This document shows positions 9,667 through 18,700 of a DNA stretch of 40,118 nucleotides, piece by piece. This stretch comes from a bacterium. GTDB taxonomy: Bacteria; Patescibacteriota; Saccharimonadia; Saccharimonadales; UBA4665. Both the position numbers and the translations under genes were made by a program. The stretch lies in assembly GCA_021850365.1 (NCBI GenBank), contig JAJZMH010000009.1:1-40118 (forward strand). Reading direction: 5' to 3'. Position 1 is the stretch's first letter, and each line of letters opens with the position of its first letter. A model generated the notes under the pieces. The model saw only the letters and a list, made by a program, of their open reading frames with translations. It made no database searches and was not told where the DNA came from.

Positions 9667-9695
9667 AGTATATATGGAATAATTAAATATGTAAA
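9667..9695 (-). promoter_or_regulatory. Promoter for nusA
   Basis: On the minus strand TTTACA (9690-9695), a 17-nt spacer and TATACT (9667-9672), each one base from consensus. The predicted leader is about 55 nt and includes the hairpin at 9628-9651 and the Shine-Dalgarno site. Confidence 0.55.
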
Positions 9696-9700
9696 ATTAT

Positions 9701-9711
9701 TATGATAAAAT
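9701..9711 (+). promoter_or_regulatory. -10 region for pepN, leaderless layout
   Basis: TATGAT (9701-9706) and overlapping TAAAAT (9706-9711) are candidate -10 boxes. The second ends 7 nt before the pepN ATG. No Shine-Dalgarno site precedes the gene and no clear -35 is seen. The region overlaps the divergent nusA promoter. Confidence 0.4.
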
Positions 9712-9718
9712 ATTTTTA

Positions 9719-12280
9719 ATGTCTAAATCTGTAGCGCGCTTATACAAATACATAAGACCCATCCAATATGATCTAGCTTTAGATATTGATGATCAAAAGT
9801 TAACTTTTCATTCAAAAGAAGAAATTATCTTTAATAAGACTAAAAATCCTACCAAACGATTAACCTTCCATCAAAAAGGGTTAAAAATAACCAAAGTAAA
9901 CGTATATAAGTTTGACTCGAATGGTAATTTAGAAGAATTAAAAATTAAAAGAGTTAATAAACAGGATAAATCTAATGAGTTAAGAATTCATTTTGGTTTT
10001 TTAATCTTTCCTGGAAAGTATTTATTAAAAATAGAATATTCAGGAATAATTACTGAGGAAATGAATGGTATTTATCCAAGTAGCTATAATTTTAAAGGAA
10101 AAAAAGAAAGAATCATATCTACCCAATTTGAAAGTCACCATGCCCGGGAAGCTTTTGTTTGTATTGATGAGCCTGAAGCTAAAGCTACTTTCATTTTAAG
10201 TTTAATAACGTCTGAATTTAATACAATTCTTTCTAACTCCCCAGTTTTGAGTAGTTCTAAGAAAAAAGATAAGGTTCTAACAAAATTCAAATCATCTCCC
10301 ATAATGAGTTCCTATTTAGTTGCCTTTGTAATTGGGAATTTCGATAGAATATCTTCTGAATCTAACAATGGTATAAAATTAAGTGTATTTGGTCCAATGG
10401 GTAAAGCAGATCAGTTAAAGTTTGGTCTATCTATTTTTAAAAAATGTCTAGATTTTTACCAAGAATATTTTAATATTAATTATCCCCTAGAAAAATGTGA
10501 TCTTGTAGCTATTCCAGATTTTGCTTCAGGGGCAATGGAGAATTGGGGATTAATAACATTCAGAGAACATGCCTTGCTATATAATCCAAAAATTAGTTCT
10601 ATTCAAAGTAAGGAGTACGTAGCCAATGTTATTGCTCACGAATTAACTCATCAATGGTTCGGAAACCTAGTTACAATGGAGTGGTGGTCAGATTTATGGC
10701 TAAATGAAAGTTTTGCTTCATGGATGAGCTATTTAGCAATCGATCATTTATATCCTGAGTGGAAGGTATGGGATAAATTTATTGTCGATGAACAAAATAT
10801 TGCTTTAAAAGAGGATAGTCTTAAAAGTACCCATCCAATTTTAGTTAAAATTCATCATCCGGATGAGATTAGATCTATTTTTGATGTAATAAGCTATGAA
10901 AAAGGAGCCTCTGTGATTGCCATGCTTGAAGCTTTTATGGGTGCAGAAAACTTCAGAAAAGGAATTTCCTATTACTTAAAAAAACATCAATACAATAATG
11001 CCAGAACAGATGATTTATGGGAGGCTTTAGAAGCAAATTCAGATTTGCCAATTAAGAATTTTATGTATTATTGGATAAATTATGCAGGATTTCCTAAATT
11101 AAGTGTTAAATACAGAAACGGTATTTTAAGTTTTTCTCAAAAAAGATTTTTTGTAGATAAAGATAATAAGGAAGATAATCATCCTTGGCCAATACCAATA
11201 ATTACCAATATAGCTAATTTTAAAATGAAAGTTTTTAATAAATTTAATCAGGAGCTAAGCTTTAATCTTAAACAGGATTTGTTTATTGCCAACAAATTAA
11301 GGAAAGGATTCTATAGAACGTCTTATGATTCAAAGCTACTTAGCAGAATTATAGACAATATTAAATCAATTAGTTTAATAGATCGATTCAGTATTTTAAA
11401 TGATATGTTTGAGCTATCTAAAGCAAGAGAATTTAAAACAGTCGACTTACTTCGTAATCTAGATCAATTTATTTATGATAGAGAGTTAATTATTTGGGAA
11501 GAATTCGGATCAATTCTACGTTCAATTAGATTAATAATGTCTGATCAAAAATTAAATGAGAATATAAATCGATATATTTTAGCTAAAACTAAAGACATAT
11601 TAGAATATTATGGCTTTTCTGAGAAAAAAACAGATAGCTACTTCGATAAACAACTAAGACCATTGATACTAGCCTTAAATGATTTGGCTAAAAATCCTGA
11701 TATAAAAAAGTGGACCTTGACTGAGTATAGTAAAGATTCTCTACTTAGTGATGTATCTCCAGATATTAGACCTGTTATTTATTTATCAATTGCCCGAAAT
11801 AATTTAAGAAAAGATTATTTAACGCTACTTAAAATTCACAATCATTCTTCTGATCCTGAACAAAGACTTATCCTAGCTAATGCACTTTGTATGTTTAAAG
11901 CACCCGATCTAATCAAATCTAATTTAGATTTATTGAAATCTGATGCTATTAGAATTCAAGATTTGATGTTTTGGATTAATTCATTATTGGCCAATAAATC
12001 ATCAAGAAAATTAATCTGGAATTGGATTAAAGAAAATTGGAAATATCTTAATTTAAAAATTGGTAACGATCTTGGATTTTCTAGATTACCTGTATACGTA
12101 GCTAGAGTAAATTCATCTGAACAATTTTTGAATGAATATAAAGATTTTTTTGAGTCTAACTCAACTCCCGCTCTAAGAAGAAGTATTGATCAAGGAATTG
12201 AAATTATTACATGGCACTACAAATGGGTTAAAGAAGATTATAAAGATATTTCTAATTTCTTTAAAAAAGATAATCTATGA
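9719..12280 (+). CDS. pepN: M1-family zinc aminopeptidase
   Basis: Removes N-terminal residues from peptides, probably in the cytoplasm since no signal peptide is seen. The 853 residues carry the M1 substrate motif GAMEN (271-275), the zinc motif HELTH (307-311) and the third ligand Glu in WLNESFASW (E330). A beta-sandwich N-terminal domain precedes these and a long helical ERAP1-type C-terminal domain follows. All catalytic residues are present. Peptide use would suit a host-dependent cell with little amino-acid synthesis, but that is inference. The gene stops with TGA and its last 43 bases overlap the end of the convergent rnhB. The symbol pepN marks the family, not proven orthology. Confidence 0.94.
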   Translation: MSKSVARLYKYIRPIQYDLALDIDDQKLTFHSKEEIIFNKTKNPTKRLTFHQKGLKITKVNVYKFDSNGNLEELKIKRVNKQDKSNELRIHFGFLIFPGKYLLKIEYSGIITEEMNGIYPSSYNFKGKKERIISTQFESHHAREAFVCIDEPEAKATFILSLITSEFNTILSNSPVLSSSKKKDKVLTKFKSSPIMSSYLVAFVIGNFDRISSESNNGIKLSVFGPMGKADQLKFGLSIFKKCLDFYQEYFNINYPLEKCDLVAIPDFASGAMENWGLITFREHALLYNPKISSIQSKEYVANVIAHELTHQWFGNLVTMEWWSDLWLNESFASWMSYLAIDHLYPEWKVWDKFIVDEQNIALKEDSLKSTHPILVKIHHPDEIRSIFDVISYEKGASVIAMLEAFMGAENFRKGISYYLKKHQYNNARTDDLWEALEANSDLPIKNFMYYWINYAGFPKLSVKYRNGILSFSQKRFFVDKDNKEDNHPWPIPIITNIANFKMKVFNKFNQELSFNLKQDLFIANKLRKGFYRTSYDSKLLSRIIDNIKSISLIDRFSILNDMFELSKAREFKTVDLLRNLDQFIYDRELIIWEEFGSILRSIRLIMSDQKLNENINRYILAKTKDILEYYGFSEKKTDSYFDKQLRPLILALNDLAKNPDIKKWTLTEYSKDSLLSDVSPDIRPVIYLSIARNNLRKDYLTLLKIHNHSSDPEQRLILANALCMFKAPDLIKSNLDLLKSDAIRIQDLMFWINSLLANKSSRKLIWNWIKENWKYLNLKIGNDLGFSRLPVYVARVNSSEQFLNEYKDFFESNSTPALRRSIDQGIEIITWHYKWVKEDYKDISNFFKKDNL

Positions 12281-12789
12281 ATCGGGCTTAAACCATTACT
12301 GAATATCTTTAAGTAGTGTTCTTTAGTTCCATACCCCATATTTTTTTCCAGTAAATAATTACTATATAAAGTAGCATAGGCACTCATTAGCTTATCTCTT
12401 GTTACTTTAGCTAAAATAGAGGCTGCTGCTATGTCTTGATTTAAAGAATCACCTTTAATAATAGTTTTTACGTTTTTAAGACCTAAAAAATTATAACTAC
12501 CATCTATCAATATCTGATGCCTTAATATATCAATGTTTCCTAGTGCTCTCAAAATAGCTACTGCAGTCGCTTTGCTAAGACCTAATTTATCTATTTCATA
12601 CGGCCAAACATATCCAACGCTGTGAAATTTTGAATTAATCATAATATTGTTGTATGCACTAATTCTTTGAGATTTAGTTAATTTTTTAGAATCTTTAAAT
12701 TTAAATTTATTTTTCTTAAGACTAACACAACCAACCACTAGCGGTCCGCATAAACTACCTCTACCTACTTCATCAATTCCAATAATCAC
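12238..12789 (-). CDS. rnhB: Ribonuclease HII
   Basis: Cuts RNA in RNA-DNA hybrids and single ribonucleotides in DNA. The N-terminus IGIDEVGRG carries the catalytic Asp6-Glu7 pair; LIDGSYNF and KGDSLNQDIAAASILAKVTRD supply the other acidic residues and the RNase HII signature. At 183 residues it is slightly short but complete. The start is GTG, with no in-frame ATG just upstream and no Shine-Dalgarno site. TACAAT at 12797-12802 ends 7 nt before it, so an internal leaderless transcript is possible. It lies 22 nt after rplS, a common pairing, and overlaps the pepN 3' end by 43 bp tail to tail. Confidence 0.94.
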   Translation of the reverse strand: MIIGIDEVGRGSLCGPLVVGCVSLKKNKFKFKDSKKLTKSQRISAYNNIMINSKFHSVGYVWPYEIDKLGLSKATAVAILRALGNIDILRHQILIDGSYNFLGLKNVKTIIKGDSLNQDIAAASILAKVTRDKLMSAYATLYSNYLLEKNMGYGTKEHYLKIFSNGLSPIHRLSFLKKLEISL

Positions 12790-12811
12790 ATATACTATTG
12801 TATGCTAATTT

Positions 12812-13240
12812 TTATTCTTGTGTAGTTACTTCTTCGGGTTCTTTCTCTTCCGTGATTTTTGTTTCTTCAACAAAGTTAGCTTTTTCTCGATCAAAATCTT
12901 GAGCATTTAAACGAGCTGATTTTCCAGTTCTATCTCTCATGTATGAAAGATAATTTCTACGAACTTTACTTCTTTTAATAATTTCAACCTTTGTAATTAG
13001 TGGGCTATGTAGCAAAAAAGATTTTTCAACTCCAACACCAGAAGATATTTTTCGAACATATATTCTACTTAAATGATTCTTTGGATTTGATGATTTTATA
13101 ACTAAACCTTGGAATACCTGTACTCGTTCCTTATTGCCTTCCTTAATTTTTTGAGAAACTTTTACAGTATCACCGCTTCTAGGGCTTACAAACGAGCTTT
13201 TCATATATTGATTGCTAATATCTGTTATTATACTTCCCAT
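12812..13240 (-). CDS. rplS: 50S ribosomal protein L19
   Basis: A large-subunit protein at the subunit interface. The body matches L19 well: FVSPRSGDTVKVSQKIKEGNKERVQVFQG, then ISSGVGVEKSFLLHSPLI and KVRRNYLSYMRDRTGKSARL. It is 142 residues, longer than the typical ~115, because of an acidic Glu/Thr-rich tail (about 118-142). It has a near-consensus promoter whose -10 box ends 10 nt before the ATG, so the mRNA would have almost no leader. rnhB follows in the same direction. Confidence 0.96.
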   Translation of the reverse strand: MGSIITDISNQYMKSSFVSPRSGDTVKVSQKIKEGNKERVQVFQGLVIKSSNPKNHLSRIYVRKISSGVGVEKSFLLHSPLITKVEIIKRSKVRRNYLSYMRDRTGKSARLNAQDFDREKANFVEETKITEEKEPEEVTTQE

Positions 13241-13250
13241 AATCTGTTTG

Positions 13251-13279
13251 ATTTTACACGATTATTACTAAATAATCAA
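13251..13279 (-). promoter_or_regulatory. Promoter for rplS, leaderless layout
   Basis: On the minus strand TTGATT (13274-13279), a 17-nt spacer and TAAAAT (13251-13256). Only 10 nt separate the -10 box from the rplS ATG, predicting a leader of a few bases at most. It sits in the short gap between pilB and rplS. Confidence 0.6.
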
Positions 13280-13286
13280 TTCTTTT

Positions 13287-14900
13287 TTAACCGACTACCC
13301 TAAAGACTTCTTCTAGAGTTGTGATGCCTTGAATTACCTTTAATATTCCGTCTTGAAGCATGGTTTGCATTCCTGATTGGATAGCTGCCTTTTCGATCTC
13401 TATTGCATTGGGTATATAATTTTTGTAATTATTAATTAAAGATATTATCTGATCAGATACTTTAAATTGTTCCCTGATTGCAATTTGTCCCTTATACCCA
13501 AATGGATTATCTTCAGTAGGATTAGCCTTATAAAATTTAACTTGACTAAGGTCTGGTTTTGAAACTGTACTAGGTAATGAATTAATCACTTCAGAAATTT
13601 TGTTCATCTCAGCTTCACTTGGAGAATATTCTACTTTAGAACTATCGTCTAATTTTCGGACTAGACGTTGAGCCATAATTAGTCTTATTGAAGAAACAAA
13701 TAGTGGATTTTCTCCAATAATATCGATTAATCTAGAAACTGCACCAGCAGCTGAATCTGCGTGAAAAGTGGTTAAGACTAAATGTCCAGTTAGGGCTGCT
13801 TGGAGGGCTATTCTAGCTGTTTCTCCGTCACGGACCTCACCTACCATGATAATGTCTGGGTCTAATCTTAAAATACTTTTAATTTGATCTGAGAAATTAA
13901 TTGGCTTAGACAAGTCAACGCCAGCTTCTACGGATATTTGAGTTATATCATCAAATTGATACTCAACAGGATCTTCTATGGTAATGATTTTCCGTTGATC
14001 AGTTGAAAGGGCATTAATCATAGAATAAAGAGTTGTTGTTTTTCCAGAACCAGTCGGTCCAACTATCATCACTAGTCCACTTGGTTTCTTAATAATTTGA
14101 TCTACAGTTTCTCTCTCGGTCTGGGATAAGCCTAGATTATCTAAGCTATACATAGCTCGATCCATATTAAATAAACGCATGACTACATCAACATTATTAA
14201 TTGTTTTAATGGTTTCAATTCTTACATTTACATCAATTAAACTTCCATCCGCCATTTTAACTTTTTGAGATATATGTCCTTGTTGAGCTTCTTTAGCGTT
14301 AGTTGAAATATTTCCAGCAGATGCAATTGCACCGAGTAATACCCTATATTTGTCATAAGAAACTTTAGCAATTGAATGAAGAATACCATCAATTCTAAAT
14401 CTAATTAAAACAAACTCTTTTTTAGATTCTATATGAATATCTGATGCATTAAGTTTATGAGCCTCATTTACTAGATAGGCTAGCATATCAGCTGCGTTAA
14501 TTTGTTCTAAAATGTTAGATACTTCAGAAACTAAATCAACATTTTCGGAAGTTTTTAGGCTAATATCCTTGTATTCAACCTTAGGAGGTGGATCATAAAT
14601 ATCGATATATTCTCTAAATCCACTTTCAGAAATTAGAGCGAAAGATATTAACTGATCCTGAAAACGATCTTTGAGTAAGGATAAAGTATTTGGGGGTGTA
14701 GTATTTAAAATACCAAAAAGAATATGATTCTGATCATGTCTTATAGGAACTATTTTAAGATTTCTCATCTCATCAACAGATATTAATCCTTTATAAGTTT
14801 CCTTAGGAGCACTGTCTGATGTATCATAATAGCTAAGGTTTAATATTTGAGAGCGTCTGGAAGTTGAACGTTCTTCATCTAATCTAGCATCGTTACTCAT
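13287..14900 (-). CDS. pilB: Type IV pilus assembly / type II secretion ATPase (PilB/GspE family)
   Basis: The cytoplasmic hexameric ATPase that drives pilus extension. An N-terminal GspE/MshEN-type domain (about 20-105) leads to the ATPase core with Walker A GPTGSGKT (281-288), the Asp box ITIEDPVEYQF, Walker B LDPDIIMVGEVRD and the His box LTGHLVLTTFHAD. The C-terminal zinc-binding tetracysteine insert typical of PilB/GspE is missing: the corresponding stretch, up to NPFGYKGQIAIRE, has no cysteines. I prefer the ATG at 14900 to the in-frame TTG at 14906. A TATAAT box at 14910-14915 leaves 9 nt before the ATG. Retraction ATPase and pilins are not in the window, so PilB rather than GspE is an inference from the likely lineage. 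Confidence 0.92.
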   Translation of the reverse strand: MSNDARLDEERSTSRRSQILNLSYYDTSDSAPKETYKGLISVDEMRNLKIVPIRHDQNHILFGILNTTPPNTLSLLKDRFQDQLISFALISESGFREYIDIYDPPPKVEYKDISLKTSENVDLVSEVSNILEQINAADMLAYLVNEAHKLNASDIHIESKKEFVLIRFRIDGILHSIAKVSYDKYRVLLGAIASAGNISTNAKEAQQGHISQKVKMADGSLIDVNVRIETIKTINNVDVVMRLFNMDRAMYSLDNLGLSQTERETVDQIIKKPSGLVMIVGPTGSGKTTTLYSMINALSTDQRKIITIEDPVEYQFDDITQISVEAGVDLSKPINFSDQIKSILRLDPDIIMVGEVRDGETARIALQAALTGHLVLTTFHADSAAGAVSRLIDIIGENPLFVSSIRLIMAQRLVRKLDDSSKVEYSPSEAEMNKISEVINSLPSTVSKPDLSQVKFYKANPTEDNPFGYKGQIAIREQFKVSDQIISLINNYKNYIPNAIEIEKAAIQSGMQTMLQDGILKVIQGITTLEEVFRVVG

Positions 14901-14909
14901 ATGCAAACT

Positions 14910-14917
14910 ATTATAAC
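14910..14917. promoter_or_regulatory. Overlapping divergent -10 boxes (pilB and methyltransferase genes)
   Basis: Bases 14910-14915 read TATAAT on the minus strand, 9 nt before the pilB ATG. Bases 14912-14917 read TATAAC on the plus strand, 16 nt before the methyltransferase ATG at 14934. Both start codons lie within 35 bp, so polymerases for the two genes should compete. No strong -35 boxes are seen. Confidence 0.45.
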
Positions 14918-14933
14918 TGCTTAAGCTTTTAAA

Positions 14934-15434
14934 ATGAATAAGAATTTAATTTTAGTAGCAGATAATATTAGAAGTGCCCAAAACGTCGGTTCTTTATTTA
15001 GAACGGCGGAATGTTTAGGCGTTAAGATGATCTACTTGTGTGGATACACACCATATCCAACCGAAGAAAATGACTCTAGACTTCCACATATAGCAAGAAA
15101 AAATGAATATCTTATTTCAAAGACAGCTCTTGGAGCTAATTCATATATTAAATGGTCCCATTTTGATAATATTCAATTACTTATTGAAAAGTTAAAAAAA
15201 GATGGATTCTTCATTATTGCTCTAGAACAATCTTCTAAAAGTATTTTGTTAAATGAACTTAAAATTAAGCACTCCAAGATAGCCTTAATAGTTGGGAATG
15301 AGCTTAAGGGAGTATCTGAAGACGTCCTTAATTTAGCTGATACTATATCTGAAATTAAAATGGAAGGGAAAAAAGAATCGTTAAATGTAGTTCAAGCTGC
15401 AGCTATTGCGATTTATGCTATCCTAAACATATAA
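14934..15434 (+). CDS. SpoU/TrmH-family RNA 2'-O-methyltransferase
   Basis: Methylates a ribose 2'-OH in tRNA or rRNA with S-adenosylmethionine. The 166 residues form a bare SPOUT domain with the three family motifs: NIRSAQNVGSLFRTAE (11-26), IVGNELKGVSED (119-130) and SLNVVQAAAIAIYA (149-162) at the knot. There is no N-terminal extension, so the target cannot be told from sequence. The predicted leader is about 9 nt and no Shine-Dalgarno site is present. The next gene starts 8 nt after the stop. Confidence 0.92.
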   Translation: MNKNLILVADNIRSAQNVGSLFRTAECLGVKMIYLCGYTPYPTEENDSRLPHIARKNEYLISKTALGANSYIKWSHFDNIQLLIEKLKKDGFFIIALEQSSKSILLNELKIKHSKIALIVGNELKGVSEDVLNLADTISEIKMEGKKESLNVVQAAAIAIYAILNI

Positions 15435-15435
15435 T
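15430..15435 (+). promoter_or_regulatory. -10 box before the 102-residue membrane protein gene
   Basis: TATAAT overlaps the stop codon of the methyltransferase gene and ends 7 nt before the next ATG (15443). This predicts a leaderless internal transcript, though read-through from the upstream gene is equally possible. Confidence 0.35.
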
Positions 15436-15442
15436 TATAAGT

Positions 15443-15751
15443 ATGACCCTAGTTAAGAAAAATCCTAATAAAAAAGAACTTAAAGCTATCCGTATCCGAA
15501 ATGGTCATCATAAAAATATTAGACACTTACGTAAAATATATTGGCCTTACTTGCCTATTATTAGTGTAATTGGTTTATTCCTAGCAATTGTTGGCCAATA
15601 TAACTTATTTAAAAATACTATCAATTTAGGTAATAGCTCAGCTGAAGCTTCTTTGGCAAATGGCAATCTAAAAATATTAATCATCTTAATCATTGCGCTT
15701 TTAATCCTAATTTCAATTATTTTAGTTATTCTTAAGTTGAAAAAAAGATAA
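15443..15751 (+). CDS. Small two-helix membrane protein, function unknown
   Basis: I do not recognise this 102-residue protein. A very basic, His-containing N-terminus (1-33, with KKNPNKKELKAIRIR and HHKNIRHLRK) is followed by a hydrophobic helix at about 34-51, a short Asn/Ser/Ala loop, and a second long Ile/Leu-rich helix at about 77-98 ending in KLKKR. The charge pattern suggests both ends are cytoplasmic. It lies 8 nt after the methyltransferase gene and ends 1 nt from the convergent dnaE. The hydrophobic segments and coding-like composition make it likely real. Confidence 0.75.
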   Translation: MTLVKKNPNKKELKAIRIRNGHHKNIRHLRKIYWPYLPIISVIGLFLAIVGQYNLFKNTINLGNSSAEASLANGNLKILIILIIALLILISIILVILKLKKR

Positions 15752-15752
15752 A

Positions 15753-18700
15753 TTATTTAATTACTACGTTTTCTTGACCAACTAAAAATTCAAATTTATC
15801 TAGCTGGTTCTTGGTACATTCAATCCGATCTGGAAGCTGAATTGCCTTTTTTTGATTATTTTCAGTATAGACTAAAATTACCTTGACACTACCCTTATCC
15901 TTATCTAGTACTTCTTTAATTGAAACTAAAAGTTTTGAATTATCTAGATTATCCACTTTTAGATATAGCTTATTTGGTTTGTTAGCTATCGTTTCTTTAA
16001 TAGACTTTGCTCCTGGACCATTAAAATCTTCATCTTTGGTTTCTTTCTCTTCTTGATCAAATAATTTAATTGACTCAATTATTAAACTGTTTCCTCTTAA
16101 GCTATCTTTTGCTAGCTTTAATTTAAATTCATAAATATTACTTGAGTTTAAGATATTTTCGTACTCCATAAACTGTTTTGGAAAGATTATAGCTTCAAAT
16201 TCTTGATTGATTGTCTCAATTTTAATAAAGGCCATTTTTTGATTTTTCTTAGTCGTAATATTGTGAATATTTTGTATTATCCCAATTATTTTGAGTATTG
16301 AATCTTGCCTTAAATCATCTAATTTATTTAAGTCTGAATTAAACTTAAGAATCATTTCCTTATTATCTTCCAAGGGGTGTTTACTTAAATACATCCCTAG
16401 TAATTCTCTTTCCCAGACTAGATAAGTTTGAGCTGAATTTTTAGTATCAATATTTTTATTCAAATTCAATTTTTGAGATACGTCAGTAGCTTGTTCTGTT
16501 AAGTTAAAAATACTTAATTGGTTATTGGTTTTATTTTTAGCAATTGCGTTACTATAAACTATCAATTGATCTATATTTTCAGATAGTATTAAACGGTTTT
16601 CGAAACTATCGAAGGTTCCCGTCTTAATTAAGCTTTCTAATACTTTTTTATTAACTATTCTAGGATCGATTCTAGACAAAAAATCTTCAATAGATTTAAA
16701 TGGCTGATCGCCTCTAGTCTCAACGATATGCTCAGCTGCTGAAGTTCCAACATTTTTAATAGCATTCAGCGAGTATCTTATTTTATTTAGATCTTTATTA
16801 ATTCCAAATTCTACAAATGATTCATTAAGATCTGGAGGTAAGATATCAATATTTAATTTATTTGCTTCTTTTATCTCTATTGCTAATCTATCTTTATCGT
16901 CATAATCTGAACTAAGTAGAGAAGCCATGAAGGCTAGGGGATAGTTTGCCTTAAGATAAGCGGTATAGTAAGCAATCATTGCATAACAAGTCGCATGCGC
17001 TTTATTAAATGAATAATCTGCAAAAGGTTGAATTAATGACCATAATTTTTCAGCAGATGATTTAGTTAGACCATTTATTCCTGCTTTTTTAATAAAATTT
17101 GGATATTCATTTTTCATAATATCCTTATTTTTCTTACCTATTGCTTTTCTAATTAAATCTGCCTCTCCAGCACTATATCCCGCAATAATTTGAAGCATTT
17201 GAATAATTTGCTCCTGATAGACAATTACCCCATAGGTATCTTCAAGGACGGGTTTTAATAAGTCACTCAAATAGGTTATTGACTCAGGATTATTTTTTCC
17301 CTTGATATAATTTGGTATTTCTAGCATAGGACCAGGACGATAAAGTGCATTCATAGCAATAATATCTTCAAATCTATTTGGTTTTAATTCCTTTAAATAT
17401 CTCTTCATTCCAGTTGATTCAAATTGAAATACTCCAGTAGTTTTTCCCTCCTTGAACAAATCTAGTGTTTTGGGATCATCTAAGGCAACGGTACTAAGAT
17501 CTATATCTAGAGAATAGACTTTTTTTAATATTCGTAAACAATTTTTAATAGTAGTTAGGTTGGATAATCCTAGAAAATCTATTTTTAATAGTCCAAGCTC
17601 CTCGATAGGCCCCATAGGATACTGGGTTGCTATGACTCCTTTTTGAGCCATTTCTAGGGGTACGTGATCAGATATTGAGGTTGGAGCAATAACTACACCG
17701 GCAGCGTGTACACCATGACTTCTAATTGTTCCTTCTATTCTTTTAGCATAATCTAATATTTTTTTGGATTGAGGATTTTGCTTATATTCTTCTATAAGCT
17801 CTCTATTTTCTTGAAGGAGTACATTTAATGGTGTATGTCTACCCTGGTTTGGTGGAGGAATTAACTTTGCTAAACGATCTGCATCTGCGTAAGGAACTTC
17901 TAGCACTCTAGCAACGTCTCTGACGGCATTACGAGCTGCCATTCGTCCAAATGTTACTATATTAGCAACTCGATCTTTGCCGTACTTAGAAACACAATAC
18001 TCAATTACTTCATCCCTTCTAGTATCTTGGATATCGATATCAATATCTGGCATTGAAATTCTAGACGGATTTAGGAATCTTTCAAATATTAGGTTAAATC
18101 TAATTGGATCAATTTCAGTTATATTTAAAGCGTAAGAGACAATAGACCCTGCAGCTGATCCTCTACCAGGCCCAAAAATGATACCTTGTCCTTTACCCCA
18201 ATTAATGAAATCTTGAACTATTAAGAAATATCCGGTGTATTTCATTTTAGATATAACATCAATTTCATATTCTGTTCTCTCGTAAATATCTTTTGGGATA
18301 TCCTTTTTAATCTGTAAGTAGTCTATTTTAGTAATATTTTTATCTAGATATTTTTTATATATACCTTTATAAACTAAATCCTTTAAATATTGGTCTTCGG
18401 ATACTCCTTTTGGCAAAAGAAACTTAGGAATTAAACTTTCACTGAATGAAATATCTACCTTACATTTTTGAGATATTTCTTTTGTATTTAAGATAACCTC
18501 AGGATTATCCTTTCCCCATCTCTCAAATATTTCAGCAGGAGGAGTAAGATGTAAATCAAAATCTTCAAGGCTAAATCTATTTTTTTGACTTAATAAAGAG
18601 TTTGTTTGAACACATAGTAATATTTCATGAATAATCTTATCCTCTTTTAAAAGATAGTGTGCATCAGCTGTTAGAACTACTTTAATATTTAATTCTTTGG

